From contig JBBQTC010000001.1 in assembly GCA_038234785.1 (NCBI GenBank), positions 62,001 through 126,000 of the forward strand: 64,000 nucleotides of DNA, written 5' to 3'. Positions 41,015 to 48,588 of the stretch are shown here, piece by piece (positions within the stretch are counted from its first letter, which is position 1; each line of letters starts with the position of its first letter). The DNA is from UBA668 sp038234785 (lineage in GTDB: Bacteria > Actinomycetota > Acidimicrobiia > Acidimicrobiales > Ilumatobacteraceae). A program made the translations under genes and the position numbers. The notes under the pieces were generated by a model. That model worked only from the letters and a program-made list of their open reading frames with translations, was not told where the DNA came from and made no database searches.

Positions 41015-42700
41015 TTAGACGAACGACACCGTCGAATCGGTTCCCACGTGCACCGCGTCCGCTGCTTGTTTCGCGTGGTAGCTGCTGCGAGTGAGCGGGC
41101 TGGCCTCCACGTGTCCGATGCCCAATCGTTCGCCGAGCGCCTTCCAGCGAACGAACTCTGCGGGCTCGACCCACCGGGCGACCGGGAGGTGGTGCGACGT
41201 CGGGCGGAGGTACTGCCCGATGGTGACGACATCGACGCCGACCGCGGCGAGATCGGCGAGCAATCCATCGACCTCCGCGACGGTCTCGCCGAGGCCCACC
41301 ATCAGCCCCGACTTCACTTTCAGGCCTGCCGCCTTCGCGCGGGCGAGGACGGCCAGGCTGCGTGCATACCCGGCCGAGGGGCGCACCGCGCGCTGGAGGC
41401 GGGCGACGGTCTCGACGTTGTGGTTGAACACATCGGGTCGGACTTCCAGCAAGAGATCGAGCGAGATCTCGTCGCCCTTCGCGTCGCTCACCAGTGTCTC
41501 CACCATCGTGCCGGGCCTCGCCTCGCGGATCGCACGGACACACGCGGCGACGTGCGCCATCCCACCGTCGATCAGGTCGTCGCGAGCGACCATCGTCAGC
41601 ACGGCGTGCTGCAGGTCCATCTCGGCGATGGCGAGAGCGACTCGGGTGGGCTCGTCCGCGGCCGGAGCGAGAGGCTTGTTCGTGTCGACCAGGCAGAACC
41701 CGCACGCTCTCGTGCACCGCTCACCGAGCACCATGAACGTGGCCGTTCGGTCGGCCCAGCACTCGCTCAGGTTGGGACAGCCGGCCTCCTCGCACACCGT
41801 GACGAGACCGTGATTGCGCACCGTCTTCTTCAGCGACAGCACATCGGCGCCCAGCTGCACCTTGGGTCGCAACCATTCGGGCTTGCGGGCGGCGATCGTG
41901 AGTCCCTCGGACACCCCGGCCTGCTGGAGCCGCGCGGCCGCGCGCACGAGACCGTGATCGCCCGCGGTACGCACTGGTGCGCCGGGGCCGTCGCCTCTGG
42001 AGAAAGGAGCGAGATCGTCGGGGCGGTGTCGCCACACGACGTCCTGACGTTCGATCGTCCCATCGCCCCACATCTCGGCGGCGCGCCGGGCCACGATGTC
42101 GGCGACGGTGGCGAGATCGCAGTCGAGGCCCTCCTCGGACAGGGAGGTCACCGGCCTGTCGGCGATGCCGCACGGCACGATGTAGTCGCGCATGTACCGC
42201 ATGTCGGTGTGCACGTTGAGGGCGAACCCGTGCATCGTGCGGCCGTGCGCGAGCCGAACGCCGATCGCGCAGATCTTGCGTGGCGACGGCCCGCTGACGC
42301 CGACCCACACGCCGGGATACTCGTCGAGGCATCCGACATCGTGCAGACCCAGCTCTTCGAGCGTGCCCACCACCAACCGCTGGATCGCGCCGACATGGTC
42401 GCTCGCTCCGAGGGAGTTCGGCACGTTGACGATGGGATAGCCCACCAGTTGACCGGGCCCGTGGTACGTGACGTCGCCGCCGCGCTTGACCGCGACGAGC
42501 TCCGCATCGACGGTCGCCGGCTCGACGAGCACGTTGACGCACAGGTCGGCACGCGGACCGTGCGTGAAGACGTGCCGATGTTCGAGCAGCAGCAGCCGGT
42601 CGTCGGTGCCGTGCTCGAACATCGCCTGTTGGAGGGCGAGCGCCTCGCGGTACGGGACCCGACCCAGCCAACGCACGTGGAGCGGCCCGGCGGGGGTCAT
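41015..42700 (-). CDS. lipBA: LipB-LipA fusion: octanoyltransferase and lipoyl synthase
   Basis: A single 561-residue frame. Residues ~1-225 are LipB: RGGDVTYHGPGQLVGYPI, catalytic Lys142 (RKICAIGV) and Cys177 (VPCGIADRPVTSL). Residues ~265-561 are LipA: auxiliary-cluster cysteines 303/308/314 (CEEAGCPNLSEC), radical-SAM cysteines 329/333/336 (CTRACGFC) and the C-terminal RSSYHAK. LipB moves octanoyl from ACP to E2/H-protein lysines and LipA inserts two sulfurs. All key residues of both halves are present, so the fusion looks functional. The gene lies 5 bases after the E2 gene, whose lipoyl domain is its likely client. Confidence 0.93.
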   Translation of the reverse strand: MTPAGPLHVRWLGRVPYREALALQQAMFEHGTDDRLLLLEHRHVFTHGPRADLCVNVLVEPATVDAELVAVKRGGDVTYHGPGQLVGYPIVNVPNSLGASDHVGAIQRLVVGTLEELGLHDVGCLDEYPGVWVGVSGPSPRKICAIGVRLAHGRTMHGFALNVHTDMRYMRDYIVPCGIADRPVTSLSEEGLDCDLATVADIVARRAAEMWGDGTIERQDVVWRHRPDDLAPFSRGDGPGAPVRTAGDHGLVRAAARLQQAGVSEGLTIAARKPEWLRPKVQLGADVLSLKKTVRNHGLVTVCEEAGCPNLSECWADRTATFMVLGERCTRACGFCLVDTNKPLAPAADEPTRVALAIAEMDLQHAVLTMVARDDLIDGGMAHVAACVRAIREARPGTMVETLVSDAKGDEISLDLLLEVRPDVFNHNVETVARLQRAVRPSAGYARSLAVLARAKAAGLKVKSGLMVGLGETVAEVDGLLADLAAVGVDVVTIGQYLRPTSHHLPVARWVEPAEFVRWKALGERLGIGHVEASPLTRSSYHAKQAADAVHVGTDSTVSFV

Positions 42701-42705
42701 GGGAT

Positions 42706-44166
42706 CTAGAGCTCCTGCGACCAGTCGCGAGTCTCGAGCAGTTGCTTCACCTTCACCAGGAATCCCGCCGCGTACGCGCCGTCGAAGGCGCGATGGTCCC
42801 AGCTCATCGCAAGGTTGCCGACCGGGTGGATGGCGATCGCCTCGCCGCCATCGGGCAGCGTGGCCACGACCGGCTTGCGCACGATCGCATCCGTGGACAG
42901 GATCGCGACCTGTGGCTGGTTGATGATCGGCATCGTGAGCACGCTGCCGGCCGAGCCGTTGTTGCTGATCGTGAACGTGCCACCCGAGATCTCGTCCGGG
43001 CTGAGCTTGCGCGTGCGCGCACGGTTGGCGAGATCGTTGATCTCCTGTGCGATCGCGCGAAGACGCTTGGTCTCGGCGGACCGCACGACCGGCACCAGCA
43101 GTCCTTGGAACTCGAGATCAACGGCGATGCCGATGTCGATGAAGTGGTGCACGACCAGTTCGTCTTCGCCGACACTTGCGTTGAGGTGAGGGAACTCGAC
43201 CAGTGCATCCACGACTGCGCGGGTGATGAACGGCAGATAGGTGAGGCCGAACCCTTCACCGGTCTTCCATTCGGCCTTCACCGTGTTGCGGGTTGCATCG
43301 ACGTTGGCGTAGTCGACCTCCACCACGCTGAACGCGTGCGGGCTGACGCCCTTGCTCATCACCATGTGGCTGCCGGTGAGCTTGCGGATCTTACTGAGGC
43401 CCACCGACGAGTCGCGTGCTCCGGTGGTGACGGTGGGTGCCGGTGCCGGCGCGGTGACGACCGGTGCGGCGGGTGGCGCCGCAGTCGGTGCGGCCGCAGT
43501 CGGTGCGGCCGCGGGCGCCGGCGCACTGGGAGCGGCCGGTGCCGGTGAGAGGCTCAGCTTGTCGATGTGGTCGAGCACGTCGTCGCGGGTGATCCGGCCG
43601 CCGGGGCCGGTACCGACGAGATCGTCGGGTGAGATGCCGTGCTCGGCGACGAGGCGCCGTACCACCGGCGAGAGCAACCGGTTGTCGCCCGACAAGCTCT
43701 CCGGCGACACGGCCGCAGCAGCAGGAGCAGGAGCAGGAGCGGCGACCGGCGCGGGCGCGGGGGCGGCCGGAGCGGCTTCGACGACCGGTGCGGGCGAAGG
43801 TGCCGGCGTCTCGACGGCAGGCTCGGGGGCGGGAGCTTCCGGAGCCGGAGCCGGAGCCGGAGCATCACCAACGGCATCACCAACGGCATCACCAACGGCA
43901 TCACCAACGACGTCACCAACGGCATCACCAACGACGTCACCAACGACAGCCAACACTGCGCCGACGGGAACGGTGTCACCCTCGGCAGCGCGGATCTCGA
44001 GCACCACGCCGGAGACGGGCGACGGCACCTCGGTGTCGACCTTGTCCGTGCTGACCTCGAAGAGGGCCTCGTCGGCAGCAATGGTGTCGCCGACCTTCTT
44101 GAACCACCGGGTGATGGTGCCTTCCGTGACGGTCTCGCCCAGTTGCGGCAGCGTGACATCGGCCAT
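42706..44166 (-). CDS. 2-oxoacid dehydrogenase E2 (dihydrolipoyl acyltransferase)
   Basis: A 486-residue core acyltransferase of a 2-oxoglutarate or branched-chain dehydrogenase complex. One lipoyl domain has the modified Lys42 (VSTDKVDTEV). A GD[AV]V tetrapeptide repeat and a Pro/Ala-rich hinge follow. The E1/E3-binding domain is LLSPVVRRLVAEHGISPDDLVGTGPGGRITRDDVL, and the catalytic domain ends with SWDHRAFDGAYAA (His and Asp). The start ATG at 44166 has a GGAGA site. It lies between lpdA and lipBA, so the complex and its lipoylation enzymes are made together. No E1 gene is adjacent; aceE is 19 kb away. Confidence 0.92.
   Translation of the reverse strand: MADVTLPQLGETVTEGTITRWFKKVGDTIAADEALFEVSTDKVDTEVPSPVSGVVLEIRAAEGDTVPVGAVLAVVGDVVGDAVGDVVGDAVGDAVGDAVGDAPAPAPAPEAPAPEPAVETPAPSPAPVVEAAPAAPAPAPVAAPAPAPAAAAVSPESLSGDNRLLSPVVRRLVAEHGISPDDLVGTGPGGRITRDDVLDHIDKLSLSPAPAAPSAPAPAAAPTAAAPTAAPPAAPVVTAPAPAPTVTTGARDSSVGLSKIRKLTGSHMVMSKGVSPHAFSVVEVDYANVDATRNTVKAEWKTGEGFGLTYLPFITRAVVDALVEFPHLNASVGEDELVVHHFIDIGIAVDLEFQGLLVPVVRSAETKRLRAIAQEINDLANRARTRKLSPDEISGGTFTISNNGSAGSVLTMPIINQPQVAILSTDAIVRKPVVATLPDGGEAIAIHPVGNLAMSWDHRAFDGAYAAGFLVKVKQLLETRDWSQEL
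43862..43945. repeat. Seven tandem 12-bp units in the E2 gene
   Basis: Units GCATCACCAACG or ACGTCACCAACG run from 43862 to 43945 in phase with the codons and give Gly-Asp-[Ala/Val]-Val on the minus strand, right after the lipoyl domain. Copies differ only in the Ala/Val codon, which suggests recent expansion. Confidence 0.9.
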
Positions 44167-44186
44167 GGGTGCGATCTCCTTCTGAA

Positions 44187-44232
44187 TTCGGTTCGGGTGG
44201 GTCGTTCGGTTCGGGTGGGTCGTTCGGTTCGT
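44187..44232. repeat. 18-bp direct repeats in the lpdA-E2 gap
   Basis: ATTCGGTTCGGGTGGGTCG, TTCGGTTCGGGTGGGTCG and a diverged TTCGGTTCGTGCGGGTC follow each other in the 71-base spacer between the lpdA stop and the E2 ribosome binding site. No open frame or terminator is seen. Confidence 0.75.
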
Positions 44233-44237
44233 GCGGG

Positions 44238-45650
44238 TCAGGCGTTCAGGCTGCGGCCGGTGAGCGACAGCATCGATTCGCCGAACAGTTCGGTGAGACT
44301 CGGGTGGGGCTGGATGAACTCGGCGACCTCGGCCACGCTTGCCTCCCAGTTCACCGCAAGGTAGCCGCCGCTGAGCTGCTCGGTGACCCAAGGGCCCACC
44401 ATGTGCACACCCAACACCTGGCCGGCGGAACCGTCCGGGTTCTTCTTGGCGATGATCTTGACCAGACCGTCGAGCTCGCCGAGGATCTGGGCACGGCTGT
44501 TGGAGCGGAACTGGTGCTTGGCAACGACGACGTCGTAGCCGGCTTCGCGCGCCGCTTCCTCGCTGGGGCCGGCGAAGGCGACCTCGGGATGGCAGTAGAT
44601 CGCCCACGGCACCCGGTCGTAGCGGATGGGCATCGGATGCTCACCGAGCAGGTGCTTGGTGACCAGGATCGCCTCGGCGTAACCCACGTGGGCCAACGCC
44701 GGGGTGTTGATGAGGTCGCCGATCGCGTAGACGCCGGGCTCACCGGTCTGGCAGTACTCGTCGACGGCGACGAACCCGCGCTGGTCGACGGTGACGGCAG
44801 TGCCCTCCAGGCCGAGCTGGTCGGCGAAGGGGCGCCGGCCGACGCTGACGACGACGGCGTCGACCTCGAGGCTCTCCACATCGCCGTCGGCCGCTGCGAA
44901 GTGGACCGTGGTGCCACCGGAGTCGTTCGGCGTGTGGCCCAACACCTTGACCCCGGTACGAATGTCGATGTTCTTCTTCTTGAAGCTCCGCACCACGACG
45001 TTGGCGACGTCGATGTCGAGACCGGGGAGGACCTTCGGCAAGCCCTCGAGAATCGACACCTGGGATCCCAGGTCGGCGAAAGTGCTCGCGAACTCGCACC
45101 CGATCGCACCGCCACCGATGACCGCCACGCGGGCGGGCAGACGATCGAGCATCAGCACTTCGTCGCTGGTCATCACCGGCCCCGACGGCTCGAAGCCGGG
45201 AATCGTGCGAGGGACCGACCCGGCGGCGAGCACGACGTTCGTGCCCTGCAACGTCGAGGTGCTGCCGTCGGGATGCCGCACGGTGACGACTCGGTTCGGG
45301 CCGAGTGTTCCCGTGCCGTCGAGGACGGTGATCTTCTTCGACTTCATGAAGCCGGCGAGGCCCTTGACGATGCCGTCGACGAGCTTCTGCTTGCGAGCCT
45401 GGGCGACGCCGAAGTTGACCACCGGCGGGCTGGACTCGATGCCGAACTCAGCGGCATGCGCCACATGGCGCTGCACGGCTGCGGTCTCCAGGAACGCCTT
45501 GGCCGGGATGCACCCTCGATTGAGGCACGTTCCTCCGAGCGTGTCCTTCTCCACCACGGCGACCTTGAGGCCAGCAGAGGTGGCGTACAGCGCCGCCCCG
45601 TAGCCTCCGGGGCCGCCGCCGATCACGACGAGATCGAACTGCTCTTCCAT
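44238..45650 (-). CDS. lpdA: Dihydrolipoyl dehydrogenase (E3)
   Basis: A 470-residue FAD disulfide oxidoreductase that re-oxidises the lipoyl groups of E2. It has FAD motif DLVVIGGGPGGYGAALYATSAG, redox-active disulfide GGTCLNRGCIPAK, NAD motif VAVIGGGAIGCEFASTFADLG, and a C-terminal dimerisation domain with the catalytic His-Glu in the HPHPSLTE-type stretch (FIQPHPSLTELF). Start at the ATG at 45650, where the family N-terminus begins (MEEQFDLVVIGGG). First gene of the lpdA-E2-lipBA run. Confidence 0.95.
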   Translation of the reverse strand: MEEQFDLVVIGGGPGGYGAALYATSAGLKVAVVEKDTLGGTCLNRGCIPAKAFLETAAVQRHVAHAAEFGIESSPPVVNFGVAQARKQKLVDGIVKGLAGFMKSKKITVLDGTGTLGPNRVVTVRHPDGSTSTLQGTNVVLAAGSVPRTIPGFEPSGPVMTSDEVLMLDRLPARVAVIGGGAIGCEFASTFADLGSQVSILEGLPKVLPGLDIDVANVVVRSFKKKNIDIRTGVKVLGHTPNDSGGTTVHFAAADGDVESLEVDAVVVSVGRRPFADQLGLEGTAVTVDQRGFVAVDEYCQTGEPGVYAIGDLINTPALAHVGYAEAILVTKHLLGEHPMPIRYDRVPWAIYCHPEVAFAGPSEEAAREAGYDVVVAKHQFRSNSRAQILGELDGLVKIIAKKNPDGSAGQVLGVHMVGPWVTEQLSGGYLAVNWEASVAEVAEFIQPHPSLTELFGESMLSLTGRSLNA

Positions 45651-45739
45651 CGATGCGTGCTCCACTTCCGTTGCGGTGCCGATGATCTGAGATGTCAACG
45701 GTACCGGCTCACGGACCGCGCCGCAGCAGGTGGTGGCGA

Positions 45740-46165
45740 TTACACCAGTTTCCAGCGGGCCTTCTGCTCGGCGCGCTGGAACAGCAGTTGGCGACTCTTG
45801 CCGGTCACGTTCGACGTGTCGAAGGTGAGCGTGCACGTGACCGCGGCGACGGTGAATCCGGTGCATGCATCGCCACCTGACGATCCGTCGGCCACCGCCA
45901 GCGGGGCACTGGGCGTGACGAGCGTGAGCCCATCGACACCACGAGGATCGTCGACGCCCGACAGCGTGACCGTGACCACCGCCATGCCGTCGGACTCCTC
46001 GAAGGACTGCACCATCACCCTCGCATCGCCAGCTGTGGCCGTGTCACCGAGGGCCAGCGGCGGGTCGGCGTGCTGGTTGGAGAGCCGCAGCAATTGGACG
46101 CCACCGGCGAGCAGGATGGCCAGGCCACAGCCGACGGCCAGGAGGAGCAACGTCCGGGTCTTCAT
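45740..46165 (-). CDS. Small membrane-anchored extracytoplasmic protein, unknown
   Basis: A 141-residue protein with an N-terminal signal-anchor (MKTRTLLLLAVGCGLAILLAG) and a beta-rich outer domain of about 105 residues that begins LGDTATAGDARVMVQSFEES and has two cysteines (DACTGFTVAAVTCTLTF) likely to form a disulfide. The size and fold hints resemble DUF4352-type immunoglobulin-like extracytoplasmic domains, but I do not assign it. It diverges from the selenoprotein gene over 35 bases; a disulfide-bearing neighbour of a thiol oxidoreductase may not be accidental. Confidence 0.68.
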   Translation of the reverse strand: MKTRTLLLLAVGCGLAILLAGGVQLLRLSNQHADPPLALGDTATAGDARVMVQSFEESDGMAVVTVTLSGVDDPRGVDGLTLVTPSAPLAVADGSSGGDACTGFTVAAVTCTLTFDTSNVTGKSRQLLFQRAEQKARWKLV

Positions 46166-46200
46166 GGCGGTGACAGGCTAGAGCCGGTATCGTCGTTCCC

Positions 46201-46779
46201 ATGCGCCGATCCATGGCCCTCGCGGGCTTCGTGGCCGTGCTGCTCGCATCGTGCGGCGGCAGCGGCGCCCCCCGCTCAGGTGCGGCCGCCACACCGGCGA
46301 CCATCACGTCGGCGACCGACTCGTCGACCACCACGCCACCGTCGGGCGGCGCTCCCGCGGGCGCCGACGTCACCGCACCCGAGGCGTTGCAGTTCAGCGC
46401 CGCGTCGGTGGGCGGCGGACAGATCGACTTCACCTCGTTCGCAGGCACCGCGGTGGCGCTGTGGTTCTGGGCGCCCACTTGAAGCATCTGCAACCATGAA
46501 GCCCCCTCGGTCGAGGCGGCCAGCAAGAAGTGGACCGACAAGGTGCAGTTCATCGGGGTCGCCTGGTCCGGCGACGACGATGCGTTCCAAGGCTTCGTCG
46601 ACACGCATGGACTGACCTTTCCGCAGGTCAGCGACGACCCGGGCGAGGTCTACTCGCGCTTCGGCGTGCCCTCCCAGCCGGCACTCGTGGTGATCTCGCC
46701 GTCCGGCGAGGTCCAACAGCTCTTCGGAGCGGTCGACGAAGCCGTGTTGAACGACGTCCTCACCAGGGCCACCGCGTAG
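46201..46779 (+). CDS. DsbF/TlpA-like thioredoxin-fold lipoprotein, probable selenoprotein (UxxC)
   Basis: Read through the in-frame TGA at 46480-46482, this is one 192-residue lipoprotein. The signal peptide MRRSMALAGFVAVLLASC has a lipobox (LASC), followed by a Ser/Thr/Pro tether and a thioredoxin fold: LQFSAASVGGGQIDF, then ALWFWAPT-U-SICNHEAP, FIGVAW and the cis-Pro loop VPSQPALVVISP. Alignment with DsbF/DsbE-type proteins of mycobacteria places the TGA exactly on the first, nucleophilic Cys of CxxC; the second Cys is kept. The frame is uninterrupted before and after, and homology is continuous. A SECIS-like hairpin follows at 46501-46520. I infer selenocysteine at residue 94; the alternatives are a sequencing error or a pseudogene. 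It would catalyse extracytoplasmic thiol-disulfide exchange. Confidence 0.82.
46501..46520 (+). promoter_or_regulatory. bSECIS-like hairpin downstream of the in-frame TGA
   Basis: GCC/GGC, a C-C mismatch, then CCUC/GAGG close a GGUC tetraloop at 46509-46512. The loop starts 26 bases after the TGA, inside the 16-37 base range known for bacterial SECIS elements, and has G in its first two positions. GGUC is also the core of the Escherichia coli fdhF SECIS loop bound by SelB. Confidence 0.7.
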
Positions 46780-46789
46780 CATCTCGTCC

Positions 46790-47146
46790 ATGGGACTCCG
46801 CGACCTCGCCAAGCGTCTGACGACAACGGTCGCCGAGCTCGACGACGAGCGGCTGCAGGACCGATTCTCTGGTCTGCAGCTCACGCAGCTCGGCGACCTG
46901 CTACCCCGGATCCCTGCCCGCATCGGTGGTGAGATCACCCGTACACGGATCGCACCACGATCGGGTGTGGCTGCCTTCGAGATCACCGTCGCCGACGGAT
47001 CGGGTACCGCAGTGGCGGTGTTCACCGGCCGCCGCTACGTGGCCGGACTCGAGCACAACCGGGCCGTGTTGCTCGAGGGAGTCGCCCGCTCGGAGCGCGG
47101 CCGCCTGGTGATGCTCAACCCGGCGTACACACTGCTGCCGCGCTGA
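46790..47146 (+). CDS. OB-fold nucleic-acid-binding domain protein
   Basis: A 118-residue protein. Residues ~45-115 form an OB-fold (GGEITRTRIAPRSGVAAFEITVADGSGTAVAVFTGRRYVAGLEHNRAVLLEGVA) like the tRNA-anticodon/RecG wedge type. The N-terminal helix LRDLAKRLTTTVAELDDERL is a short extension. This small gene is commonly found beside the TrkA/Ceo potassium genes in actinobacteria; its function is not known. It begins 10 bases after the selenoprotein gene, probably in the same transcript, and converges on the TrkA gene. Confidence 0.8.
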   Translation: MGLRDLAKRLTTTVAELDDERLQDRFSGLQLTQLGDLLPRIPARIGGEITRTRIAPRSGVAAFEITVADGSGTAVAVFTGRRYVAGLEHNRAVLLEGVARSERGRLVMLNPAYTLLPR

Positions 47147-47155
47147 CCCGCGACG

Positions 47156-47818
47156 TCAGCCGACGAGCAGGGCTCGGACGGCATCCTCGCTCTCGGACGT
47201 GACGAGGACGAGCACCTCATCACCGAGACGCAGGATCGTGTCGCCACGAGGCACCACCACCTTCTCTTCGCGGAGAATGGCAACGACCGTGGTGTCGCGT
47301 GGGAAGCCCAACTCAGCGATCTCGCGATCCGCGGCCGGCGAACCCTCGGCGAGCGTGACTTCGGCCAGCTTGGCTCGACCACCCTCGAACGACAGCAGAC
47401 GCACGAACGACCCGACACTGACCGCCTCCTGGACGAGGCCGGTGATGAGGTGCGGCGTACTCACCGAGACGTCGACGCCCCATGACTCGTTGAACATCCA
47501 CTCGTTCTTGGGGTTGTTCACCCGAGCGACGACGCGCGGCACAGCGAACTCCTGCTTGGCGAGCAACGAGACGACGAGATTGTCCTCGTCGTCACCGGTG
47601 ACCGCGGCCATGACGTCGGCCGTCTCGAGACCGGCGTGCTTCAGGGCGTCAATGTCACACGCGTCGCCCTTGAACCACACCGCGCCCTCGATGGTTTCGT
47701 CGTGTCGGCCGACGACGTCGACATCGCTGTCGACGATGGTGACGTGGTGCCCGGTTCCGACGAGCTGTTCTGCGATGAAGCGGCCGACGCTGCCGCCGCC
47801 GGCGATGACGATGTTCAT
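47156..47818 (-). CDS. TrkA/RCK potassium regulatory subunit (CeoC-like)
   Basis: A 220-residue peripheral membrane regulator with an N-terminal RCK_N Rossmann domain (MNIVIAGGGSVGRFIAEQLVGTGHHVTIVDSD, GDACDIDALKHAGLETADVMAAVTGDDEDN) and a C-terminal RCK_C domain (FPRDTTVVAILREEKVVVPRGDTILRLGDEVLVLV). It binds NAD(H)/nucleotides and gates a potassium transporter. It follows its paralogue by nine bases; the ATG at 47818 has a GGAG site. No TrkH/KtrB membrane partner is in the window, but a KimA-like transporter is next door. Confidence 0.92.
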   Translation of the reverse strand: MNIVIAGGGSVGRFIAEQLVGTGHHVTIVDSDVDVVGRHDETIEGAVWFKGDACDIDALKHAGLETADVMAAVTGDDEDNLVVSLLAKQEFAVPRVVARVNNPKNEWMFNESWGVDVSVSTPHLITGLVQEAVSVGSFVRLLSFEGGRAKLAEVTLAEGSPAADREIAELGFPRDTTVVAILREEKVVVPRGDTILRLGDEVLVLVTSESEDAVRALLVG

Positions 47819-47827
47819 GACGCGCTC

Positions 47828-48493
47828 CTAGTGAACGTTGCCGGCGGTGGGCGCCGCGGTGAGGGAATCGAGGCGGCCGAGCGAGTCAGCGCTGACGGCG
47901 AAGTACACGATGTCGCCTTCCTGGGCCACCATGGTTGGCGTGGGAAGGATGGCGGACCCGAGGCGGCTGACAGCGACCAGGCGCACTCCCTCGGTCTCCA
48001 GATCGAACACGGGATGGCCGGCCCACCCCCTGGCGATGGAGCGCTCGACGAGGGACACCTTCGCGCTCGGATCGACCCACTCGACGGCCGCGACCTCGGG
48101 GATCAGACGCCGGAGCACGCGCTCGGTGGTCCACAGCGCGGGAGCGACGGTGGCGATGCCGAGTCGCTGGTAAATCGCCGCCCGGCGCGGGTCGTAGATG
48201 CGCGCCACGACACGCTCGATCCCGAACGTCTCGCGAGCGACACGCGCAATCAGGATGTTCGAGTTGTCGCCGTTGGTGACGGCGGCCATCGCTTCGGCGC
48301 GTTCGATGCCCGCGCGTACGAGGAGATCGCGGTCGAAGCCGATGCCGGCGAAGGTCTCGCCGGCGAAACCGGGCCCGAGCCGCTCGAAGGCACTCGCGCG
48401 GCGATCGATGACCGAAACGGTGTTCCCCTCGTCGACCAGATTCCGGGCGAGCGAGGAACCGACCCTGCCACACCCGACGATCACCACATGCAC
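47828..48493 (-). CDS. TrkA/RCK potassium regulatory subunit (CeoB-like)
   Basis: A 221-residue RCK protein paralogous to the next gene: MHVVIVGCGRVGSSLARNLVDEGNTVSVIDR at the N-terminus, NGDNSNILIARVARETFGIERVVARIYDP in the dimer region, and a C-terminal RCK_C (PTMVAQEGDIVYFAV). The GTG at 48493 has a GAGGAGG site eight bases upstream, which settles the start. It is the first gene of the pair, and diverges from the KimA-like gene over 95 bases. Confidence 0.91.
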   Translation of the reverse strand: MHVVIVGCGRVGSSLARNLVDEGNTVSVIDRRASAFERLGPGFAGETFAGIGFDRDLLVRAGIERAEAMAAVTNGDNSNILIARVARETFGIERVVARIYDPRRAAIYQRLGIATVAPALWTTERVLRRLIPEVAAVEWVDPSAKVSLVERSIARGWAGHPVFDLETEGVRLVAVSRLGSAILPTPTMVAQEGDIVYFAVSADSLGRLDSLTAAPTAGNVH

Positions 48494-48518
48494 GATGTTG
48501 TCCTCCTCGCCGCTGTGC

Positions 48519-48534
48519 GCCCGCGGCCGCGGGC
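48519..48534. promoter_or_regulatory. 16-bp perfect palindrome between the RCK and KimA-like genes
   Basis: GCCCGCGGCCGCGGGC is fully self-complementary and lies mid-way between the two divergent potassium genes. It could be an operator or a chance GC-rich sequence. The spacer is too short for a c-di-AMP (ydaO-type) riboswitch and shows none. Confidence 0.35.
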
Positions 48535-48588
48535 CGCTCAGGGCATTGCCGATTCGCACTGTAACTGGACATAGGCTCCCGAACACAT

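Noticed and set aside
41015..42700. Frameshift or assembly artefact joining lipB and lipA
   Set aside because: The frame is open throughout, the linker has normal codon composition and both catalytic sites are intact, so a genuine fusion is more likely.
43862..43945. CRISPR array
   Set aside because: The 12-bp units are contiguous, have no spacers, and are in phase with the codons of the E2 gene.
46201..46482. A 93-residue protein that ends at the TGA, with a separate 78-residue gene at 46543-46779
   Set aside because: Both pieces lie in one frame and together make a complete thioredoxin fold with the TGA at the catalytic cysteine; neither piece alone is a plausible domain.
48494..48588. 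c-di-AMP (ydaO) riboswitch before the KimA-like gene
   Set aside because: The spacer is only 95 bases and shows none of the conserved riboswitch segments.
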